A stretch of 14,455 bases of DNA from an uncultured Rhodospirillales bacterium (GTDB lineage Bacteria; Pseudomonadota; Alphaproteobacteria; ATCC43930; CGMCC-115725): NCBI GenBank assembly GCA_903897565.1, contig CAIUCF010000294.1, positions 1 through 14,455 on the forward strand, in the 5' to 3' direction. Below the pieces are notes generated by a model, which saw only the letters and a list, made by a program, of their open reading frames with translations, was not told the DNA's origin and did not search any database. Shown piece by piece: positions 1-5,489 of the stretch (position 1 is the first letter of the stretch; every line of letters begins with the position of its first letter). A program made the translations under genes and the position numbers.

Positions 1-479
1 ACACCCATGGCACGCCGTTCCGCCGTGCGGTCGAAGAGGGCCTGCTCGATCCCAAGCGCGTCGTCCAGATCGGCATTCGCGGCTCGATCTACGATCCCGG
101 GGATCTCGACTTCGCCCTGAGCAGCGGCTTCCGCATCGTCTTCATGGAGGAGTTCGCCGAGCGCAAGCCGGAGGAGATCATGGCCGAGGCCCGCGCGATC
201 GTCGGCGCCAAGCCCACCTATGTCTCGTTCGACGTCGACGCGCTCGACCCCTCGATGGCCCCGGGCACCGGGACGCCGGAGATCGGCGGCATCACCACCT
301 TCGAGGCGATGCGGATGCTGCGCTGCCTGCGCGGGCTGCCGATCGCCGGCGCCGATGTCGTCGAGGTCTCGCCGCCCTTCGACGTCTCCAACACGACGTC
401 GCTGGTCGGCGCCACCATGATGTTCGAGCTGCTGTGCCTGATGGCCGAGGTCATCGCCTCAGGCCGGACCAAGGCCTGA
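1..479 (+). CDS. Agmatinase/arginase-family ureohydrolase, 5'-truncated by the window edge
   Basis: C-terminal 158 residues of a metal-dependent ureohydrolase, read from base 3 to the TGA at 477-479; the start lies outside the window. Enzymes of this family hydrolyse a guanidino group to an amine plus urea. Visible are the HGTPF-type motif right at the edge, the metal-binding SFDVDALDPS segment (two Asp at fragment residues 77 and 79), the following APGTGTPE signature and the VVEVSPP motif. Family members are usually about 300-330 residues, so the missing half would carry the GGDH and DAHxD ligand motifs. The next gene, 16 nt downstream, is a diverged paralogue, so the two products may form one heteromeric enzyme or act on related substrates. 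Agmatinase, guanidinobutyrase, guanidinopropionase and guanidine hydrolase cannot be told apart from this fragment. Confidence 0.9.
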   Translation, partial: THGTPFRRAVEEGLLDPKRVVQIGIRGSIYDPGDLDFALSSGFRIVFMEEFAERKPEEIMAEARAIVGAKPTYVSFDVDALDPSMAPGTGTPEIGGITTFEAMRMLRCLRGLPIAGADVVEVSPPFDVSNTTSLVGATMMFELLCLMAEVIASGRTKA

Positions 480-495
480 TACAAGGAACAAGACC

Positions 496-1455
496 ATGGC
501 ACATGGCTATGAAAGCGGCCGGCTCGATCTGCCCTTCGTCGGGCTCTGCACCTTCGGCAAGTGCCAGCCCTGCCTCGACTGGGACAAGATCGACGCCGAT
601 GTCGCGGTGCTTGGGATTCCCTACGACATGGGTACGCAGTACCGTGCCGGCGCCCGCTTCGGACCGCGCGCGATCCGCGAGGCCTCGACCCTGTTCTCGT
701 TCGGCCATGGCGGCGCCTATGACCACGAGGACGACACCATCTACCTGCCGCGCGACAAGGTCCGCATCGTCGATATCGGCGACGCCGACATCGTCCACAC
801 CGACACCGCGCAAAGCCACGCCAACGCCGAATATGCGGTCCGCAAGATCCTGGAGAGGGGCGCGCTGCCGGTCGTGCTCGGCGGCGATCACGCCATCAAC
901 ATCCCCTGCATCCGCGCCTTCCGCGACCAGGCGCCGATCCATATCGTCCATATCGACGCCCATCTCGACTTCGTCGACGTCCGCCACGGTGTTCGCGAGG
1001 GCCACGGCAATCCGCTGCGCCGCGCGGCCGAGGAGGCCCATGTCACGGGCATGACCCAGCTCGGGATCCGCAACGTCTCCTCGACCGCGCGCGAAGGCTA
1101 TGACGACGCCCGCGAGCGTGGCTCGACGATCCTGTCGGTGCGCCAGGTCCGCAAGCTCGGCACCGAGGGCGTGCTGGCGAAAATCCCGAGGGGCGTGCGC
1201 TACTACATCACCATCGATATCGACGGCTTCGATCCCTCGATCGCGCCCGGGACCGGGACACCGAGCCATGGCGGCTTCCTCTACTACGAGGTCATGGAGA
1301 TCCTGCAGGCCCTCGTGAAGCAGGGCGAGGTCGTCGGCATCGACCTCGTCGAGGTCGCGCCCGCCTACGACCCTTCCGGCATCACCGGCTTCCTCGCGGC
1401 CCAGGTCTTGCTCAACCTGCTCGGCTACATCTTCGAGGAAAGGCACGCACGATGA
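496..1455 (+). CDS. Agmatinase-family ureohydrolase (second, complete paralogue)
   Basis: A 319-residue ureohydrolase, normal length for the family, preceded by an AAGGAA ribosome-binding site (483-488) seven bases before the ATG. All six expected metal ligands are present: His132 in GGDHA, Asp154, His156 and Asp158 in DAHLD, and Asp241 and Asp243 in DIDGFDPS. GHGNP (169-173) replaces the usual HGTPF substrate-loop motif, and Glu286 lies in VEVAP. The residue after the second metal Asp is Gly-Phe here but Ala-Leu in the upstream paralogue, so the two copies have diverged. It should catalyse urea release from a guanidino or amidino compound, using Mn or Ni. The ATG of the Rieske oxygenase gene overlaps its stop, implying translational coupling. 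Family is secure; substrate unknown. Confidence 0.94.
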   Translation: MAHGYESGRLDLPFVGLCTFGKCQPCLDWDKIDADVAVLGIPYDMGTQYRAGARFGPRAIREASTLFSFGHGGAYDHEDDTIYLPRDKVRIVDIGDADIVHTDTAQSHANAEYAVRKILERGALPVVLGGDHAINIPCIRAFRDQAPIHIVHIDAHLDFVDVRHGVREGHGNPLRRAAEEAHVTGMTQLGIRNVSSTAREGYDDARERGSTILSVRQVRKLGTEGVLAKIPRGVRYYITIDIDGFDPSIAPGTGTPSHGGFLYYEVMEILQALVKQGEVVGIDLVEVAPAYDPSGITGFLAAQVLLNLLGYIFEERHAR

Positions 1456-2666
1456 CCGCCGTCAGCGACAATGTGGAGGCGATCTGCGCCGATATCATCG
1501 CCACCGCGGCGCGCCCGCTGGCCCGATCGCAGACCCTGCCGCGGGCCGCGTATCTGAGCGAAGCCTATTTCGCCCACGAGGCCGAGACCGTGCTCTCGGC
1601 CAGCTGGATCTGCGTCGCCCATACCTCGCAGATCCCCGAGATCGGCAGCTATCTGGCGCTCGACCTGCTCGACGAGCCGCTCGTCGTCGTCCGCGGAAAC
1701 GACGGAGTGGTCCGGGTGCTGTCGCGGGTCTGCCCGCATCGCGCCGCGGATATCCTGCATGATTGCTTCAAGAACCCCGAACACAGCGTCACCAAGCGTT
1801 TCCAGTGCCCCTATCACGCCTGGGTCTTCAGCCTCGAAGGCAAGAAGCTCGCCTCAATGCATATGGAAAAGGCGGAAGGCTTCGACGAGGGCGAGTGGAA
1901 CCTGACCGAGATCCGTGCCGAAATGTGGCACGGCTTCGTCTTCGTCAATCTCGACGGCAAGGCGAGCCCGCTGGCGGAGCAATACGCCGCTTTCGGCGAC
2001 TCGATCGCGCCGTGGAACACCGCCGAAATGGAGGTCGCCATCACCCTGGAATGGGAATGCGACTTCAATTGGAAGGTGATGGTCGAGAACTGGATAGAAT
2101 CCTACCATCACATGGGCGCCCATCTGCAGACCTTGCAGGTGACGATGCCGGCGCGCAGCACCTGGACGGAGGCCGAGCAGCCGTCTTTCATCCACTGTCA
2201 CCTGCCGTTCCGGCCCGTCAACGCCGGCGAGATCCGCGACGCTGTCGCGGCCGGCCAAGAGCTGCCGGGTTTCACGGCCATCCCCGAGCTCCCGGTCGAG
2301 CGTCAGGTCGAGTGGGGGCTCTATCTCGGCCATCCCTGCTTCATGTTCCTGACAATGCGCGACCGCGTGTTGTGGTATCGGCTGCAGCCGATCTCGGCGG
2401 AGCGCTGCAAGCTGCTCACCATGACCCTGGTGACCAAAGAGGCCCGGCGCGCACCCGATTACGAGGCGACCATTTCCGCCGAAACCGAGATGCTCGCCGC
2501 CTTCCATCTCGAAGACATGGCGGTGAATACCGCAGTGCAGGCGGGCTTACGCTCGAAACATGTCGTCCGCGGCCGGCTCAGCCACCTGGAGGAACCCGTC
2601 TGGATGATCCAGCGCTTCATCGCCGGCCATCTCCAGGATTCCTTCACACAACAGGCCGCCGAATGA
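1452..2666 (+). CDS. Rieske non-heme iron oxygenase, alpha (catalytic) subunit
   Basis: A 404-residue ring-hydroxylating/N-demethylating type oxygenase. The N-terminal [2Fe-2S] Rieske domain has ligands Cys94, His96, Cys119 and His122. The C-terminal catalytic domain has the NWK...ENWIESYHHMGAH motif, giving mononuclear-iron ligands His219 and His224, with Asp355 (HLEDMA) as the likely third. Two oddities stand out. There are 22 residues between His96 and Cys119, where 15-17 is usual, so about five or more residues (around 105-111) are inserted. The residue three before the first iron His, which normally bridges the Rieske and iron centres as Asp, is Glu216, as in carnitine monooxygenase CntA. 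The Glu hints at an amine or quaternary-ammonium substrate rather than an arene, but this is inference. No reductase or ferredoxin partner is in the window. It overlaps both neighbours by ATGA. Confidence 0.94.
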   Translation: MTAVSDNVEAICADIIATAARPLARSQTLPRAAYLSEAYFAHEAETVLSASWICVAHTSQIPEIGSYLALDLLDEPLVVVRGNDGVVRVLSRVCPHRAADILHDCFKNPEHSVTKRFQCPYHAWVFSLEGKKLASMHMEKAEGFDEGEWNLTEIRAEMWHGFVFVNLDGKASPLAEQYAAFGDSIAPWNTAEMEVAITLEWECDFNWKVMVENWIESYHHMGAHLQTLQVTMPARSTWTEAEQPSFIHCHLPFRPVNAGEIRDAVAAGQELPGFTAIPELPVERQVEWGLYLGHPCFMFLTMRDRVLWYRLQPISAERCKLLTMTLVTKEARRAPDYEATISAETEMLAAFHLEDMAVNTAVQAGLRSKHVVRGRLSHLEEPVWMIQRFIAGHLQDSFTQQAAE

Positions 2667-3388
2667 GCTTCGCCCTCCATCACGACAAGGCCATCGTCAC
2701 CGGCGCCGCGAGCGGCATCGGCTTTGCCATCGCGCAGGCCCTCACCGACCTCGGGGTCAAGGTCGTTGGCCTCGATATATCGCCGGCGCCGCCGGCCGCA
2801 ACCTTCCCGATCGAGCGCGCCGACCTCACCGTCGAGGCCGAGATCGTCGCCGCCGTCGCCGCGATCGCCGGTCGCCTGGGCGGGCTCAGCCTGCTGGTCA
2901 ACTGCGCCGGCATCGAACTCGACGCGCCGATCGCCGAGCTGGACATCACCGCGGTCGACCGCATGTACGCGATCAATGTCCGCGGCGCCATGATCGTGAC
3001 CCGCGAGGCGCTGCGTCACATGCCGGGCACGGGCCGCGACGTCGGCCGTATCATCAACATCGCCTCGGAACTCGCCTTCCTCGGTCGCGCCGGGGCCTCG
3101 GCTTACACGGCGACCAAGGGTGCGATGCTGTCCCTGACCCGCTCCTGGGCGCGCGAGCTGGCGCCCAGAATTCTCGTCAACGCCGTCGCCCCTGGCCCGA
3201 TCGACACGCCGCTGCTCGGCTTCGCCAAGATGACCGAGAGCCAGCAAGCGCTGGAGCAGGACAATCCACTCGGCCGCATCGGCCAGCCGCACGAGGTCGC
3301 CGCGGTCGTCGCCTTCCTTGCCAGCGCCGGCGCCAGCTTCGTCACCGGCCAGTGCTACAACGCCGATGGCGGCGCGGCGATGCATTGA
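2663..3388 (+). CDS. Short-chain dehydrogenase/reductase (SDR), classical type
   Basis: A 241-residue classical SDR, a cytosolic NAD(P)-dependent alcohol/ketone oxidoreductase. The Rossmann glycine motif TGAASGIG is at 13-20, NCAG at 80-83, Asn105 precedes the active site, and Ser135, Tyr148 (YTATK) and Lys152 complete the catalytic tetrad. PGPIDT is at 177-182 and the C-terminal NADGG at 233-237. Asp38 at the end of beta-2 favours NAD over NADP. The reading frame is open far upstream, but homology begins at the ATG at 2663, which overlaps the TGA of the Rieske gene as ATGA, so this start is chosen. Its place after an oxygenase suggests oxidation of a hydroxylated intermediate. The exact substrate is unknown. 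Confidence 0.94.
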   Translation: MSFALHHDKAIVTGAASGIGFAIAQALTDLGVKVVGLDISPAPPAATFPIERADLTVEAEIVAAVAAIAGRLGGLSLLVNCAGIELDAPIAELDITAVDRMYAINVRGAMIVTREALRHMPGTGRDVGRIINIASELAFLGRAGASAYTATKGAMLSLTRSWARELAPRILVNAVAPGPIDTPLLGFAKMTESQQALEQDNPLGRIGQPHEVAAVVAFLASAGASFVTGQCYNADGGAAMH

Positions 3389-3407
3389 GATGCTGGGACG
3401 AGGTATA

Positions 3408-3566
3408 AAGTCCTTCTCCGCCCTGGCGTAGGGGTTGGTCCAGCCGGCTACGCCGACCTATGGACTCGGGGAGAAGGATTTAGGATGAGGTGGGTGCCGG
3501 CAACGACGCGACGGCGGATGCAACCCACCTCACCCCAACCCTCTCCCCCCTGAAGGGCGGAGAGGG
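3408..3566. repeat. Palindromic intergenic element with three consecutive hairpins
   Basis: The spacer between the SDR and aldolase genes is almost entirely foldable. Arm 3408-3419 pairs with 3470-3481 (12 bp including one G-U). Inside it 3425-3431 (GGCGTAG) pairs with 3448-3454. Next, 3486-3495 pairs perfectly with 3523-3532 (TGAGGTGGGT/ACCCACCTCA). Last is the 3539-3566 hairpin. The GGAGAAGG...TGAGG...CCTCA...CCCTCTCC layout resembles dispersed palindromic repeats common between genes of alphaproteobacteria. A similar CCCTCC/GGGAGG palindrome follows the last gene of this window. Calling it a dispersed repeat rests on memory of such spacers; the base pairing is seen directly. Confidence 0.6.
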
Positions 3567-3573
3567 GGTTTTC
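3539..3573 (+). terminator. Probable intrinsic terminator after the SDR gene
   Basis: CCCTCTC (3539-3545) pairs with GAGAGGG (3560-3566). The stem continues inward through C3546-G3559, one C-C mismatch and CCC/GGG around a TGAA tetraloop. GG and a short TTTTC tract follow (3567-3573). The T tract is short, but the position, 150 bp after the SDR stop and just before the next gene, suits a terminator for the upstream operon. Confidence 0.5.
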
Positions 3574-3593
3574 ATCGCATTGGGATAACGATC

Positions 3594-4379
3594 ATGGCCC
3601 ACGAACTCACCACCGCGGCGGCCACCTCAAGCAATCTCGGCCCGATCGATCGCGTCGCCCTCGCCCAGGCACGGGTCGACCTCGCCGCCTGCTTCCGCTG
3701 GGCGGTGCGGCTGAAATTCGAGGAGGGTATCTGCAACCATTTCTCGGCGATGGTGCCCGGACGCGACGACCTGTTCCTGGTCAATCCCTATGGGTTGATG
3801 TTCCGCGAGGTCACCGCATCCAGCCTGCTGCTCTGCGATTTCGAGGGCAATGTGCTCGAGGGCGAGGGCAAGCCGGAGGCCACCGCCTTCTTCATCCATG
3901 CCCGGCTGCACAAGAATATGCCGCGCGCCCGCGCTGCCCTCCACACCCACATGCCCAACGCCACCGCACTCGCCATGATCGAGGGCGAGCCGCTGTCCTG
4001 GGCCGGGCAGACGGCACTCAAATTTTACGGCCGCACCGTAGTCGACGAGGTCTATAACGGCCTCGCCCTCGACGAGCGCGAAGGCGACCGCATCGCGGCG
4101 GCGATGGGCGACGCCGACATTGTGTTCCTGAAGAACCACGGCGTCATGACCGTCGGCCCGACCATCGCCGAGGCCTGGGACGATCTGTATTATCTCGAGC
4201 GCGCCGCCGAGGTGCAGGTCAAGGCGCTCAGCACCGGCCGGCCGCTGCGCCCCGTGGATCCCGAGATCGCCCGGCGTACGGCGGCGCAGATTCGCGCCGG
4301 CGACGCCGAGAGCGCCCGTCTCCACCTCGAGAGCATGAAGCGCGTGCTGCTGTGCGAGGAGCCGGACTTCGCGACCTGA
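3594..4379 (+). CDS. Class II aldolase/adducin family protein
   Basis: A 261-residue member of the class II aldolase/adducin head family (relatives: L-fuculose-phosphate and L-ribulose-phosphate 4-epimerase/aldolases). The zinc site is complete: Glu95 in KPEATAFF, His117 and His119 in LHTHM, and His182 in KNHGVMT. NHFSAMVPG (48-56) and NPYGLMF (64-70) match the substrate/phosphate-loop region. Many catabolic members of this family do not act on sugar phosphates, so aldolase, decarboxylase or epimerase chemistry remains open. It starts just after the hairpin element with only a weak GGGAT upstream, so expression may be modest or come from read-through. Its TGA is immediately followed by the stop of the convergent cyclase gene. 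A role with the upstream oxygenase operon is plausible but unproven. Confidence 0.93.
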   Translation: MAHELTTAAATSSNLGPIDRVALAQARVDLAACFRWAVRLKFEEGICNHFSAMVPGRDDLFLVNPYGLMFREVTASSLLLCDFEGNVLEGEGKPEATAFFIHARLHKNMPRARAALHTHMPNATALAMIEGEPLSWAGQTALKFYGRTVVDEVYNGLALDEREGDRIAAAMGDADIVFLKNHGVMTVGPTIAEAWDDLYYLERAAEVQVKALSTGRPLRPVDPEIARRTAAQIRAGDAESARLHLESMKRVLLCEEPDFAT

Positions 4380-5426
4380 TCAAACCGTCGCGATCGGCGT
4401 CACCGGCGAGCCGACCGCGCCAGGCAGGCGCAACGGCGGCGCCGTCAGCAGGAAGCGCGACCGTCGATGCGCGCGCAGCCACTCGGCCAGTGGCGTCAGG
4501 TGCCATAACTCGCCCAGATGGATGCCGTTCTTGAATAGGCAATGTTCGTGGAGCGGCAGGGTCGAGCAGCATTTCTCGGTGCCCGGCCCCGCCGGATGGG
4601 CCTCGACCGCGTAATTGTCGGCGACGATGACTGCGAGGCCGCTCTGCGTTATCCAGTCGAGCAGACGGCGATCCCGGCCGTCGAGCGCGGCGCAGGCGTT
4701 GTGCAGCACTGCAGGATCGGGCTTGCCGCCCATTTCCAGGATGCGCTGCGCGAAGCCGGTATGGAGGCAGAGCATGTCTCCCGGCTCGACGACGACCTGG
4801 TCGGCTTCCAGCACTGCCATCAGCTCGGCATGGCCGACCAGCTTGCGCGCGTCGCCGAAATGCGCCCGCAGGTCCACCATCACCCCGCGGCCCTGGACGC
4901 CATGGGCCGCCATATTCTCGATACCGAGCGCGGTGGCGTTCGAGGTGCGCTGCGGTCCGATCGGTCCAAGCGCGCCGGCCTCGCCGGGATCACTCGGCCC
5001 CAGGATTTCCACCCCGGCACGGAAGCCGTTGTAATAGAGCCGCTCGGCGACGCCGTCGCCATCGGCGTCGAACAGCGCGCCGACATGCGCCAGGCTATCC
5101 CACTGCGTCGAATACTGCAGATGCAGCAGGGCGAGATCGTCGCTGACGATGTCGGTACTGTCGGGGCCGAGCGTGCAGTTGAAATTCGGCTGCCCGTCGC
5201 GCAGGGTCGGCCGGATCACCGGCGGGTGGCGGCGCGGATTGAGCAGATTGCCGCCGGGATGGTCGAGCGGCAGGCTGAGGCAGAAGCTGATTCCTTCCGT
5301 CGCCGCCGCCAGGCCGCCGCGCCGGCGTTCCGGGGTGATCAGGTTGAGCCGGCCCCATTGATCGTTGGGTCCGAATTCGCCCCAATTCGAGCCCTCGGGT
5401 CGAATTCGCCATCTCGGGTTCGCCAT
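4380..5426 (-). CDS. Cyclase family protein (kynurenine formamidase/isatin hydrolase-like metal hydrolase)
   Basis: A 348-residue member of the cyclase family (PF04199), in the longer subgroup that opens with NDQWGRLNLITPE (21-33). These are metal-dependent hydrolases of amide or lactam bonds, such as N-formylkynurenine or isatin. The metal-binding stretch HLQYSTQWDSLAHVG supplies His102, Gln104, Gln108, Asp110 and His114, the variant with STQWD instead of GTHxD. Downstream are LHTGF (221-225), PLHEH (291-295) with NGIHLGELW (300-308), and the C-terminal PGAVGSPV. A GGAGG ribosome-binding site precedes the ATG at a typical distance. It lies 63 nt downstream of the kinase gene on the same strand and could share its transcript, yet by chemistry it fits the catabolic genes better. 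Substrate not determinable. Confidence 0.91.
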   Translation of the reverse strand: MANPRWRIRPEGSNWGEFGPNDQWGRLNLITPERRRGGLAAATEGISFCLSLPLDHPGGNLLNPRRHPPVIRPTLRDGQPNFNCTLGPDSTDIVSDDLALLHLQYSTQWDSLAHVGALFDADGDGVAERLYYNGFRAGVEILGPSDPGEAGALGPIGPQRTSNATALGIENMAAHGVQGRGVMVDLRAHFGDARKLVGHAELMAVLEADQVVVEPGDMLCLHTGFAQRILEMGGKPDPAVLHNACAALDGRDRRLLDWITQSGLAVIVADNYAVEAHPAGPGTEKCCSTLPLHEHCLFKNGIHLGELWHLTPLAEWLRAHRRSRFLLTAPPLRLPGAVGSPVTPIATV

Positions 5427-5489
5427 CTTCCGGCCTCCGTGTTCTTATCGTTGACCGAGCTTCGCGCGTTCCCGGCGGTTGGGCAATGG

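Noticed and set aside
1763..2662. Long N-terminal extension of the SDR reading frame
   Set aside because: This stretch is the wrong frame of the Rieske oxygenase. The SDR fold begins at the ATG at 2663.
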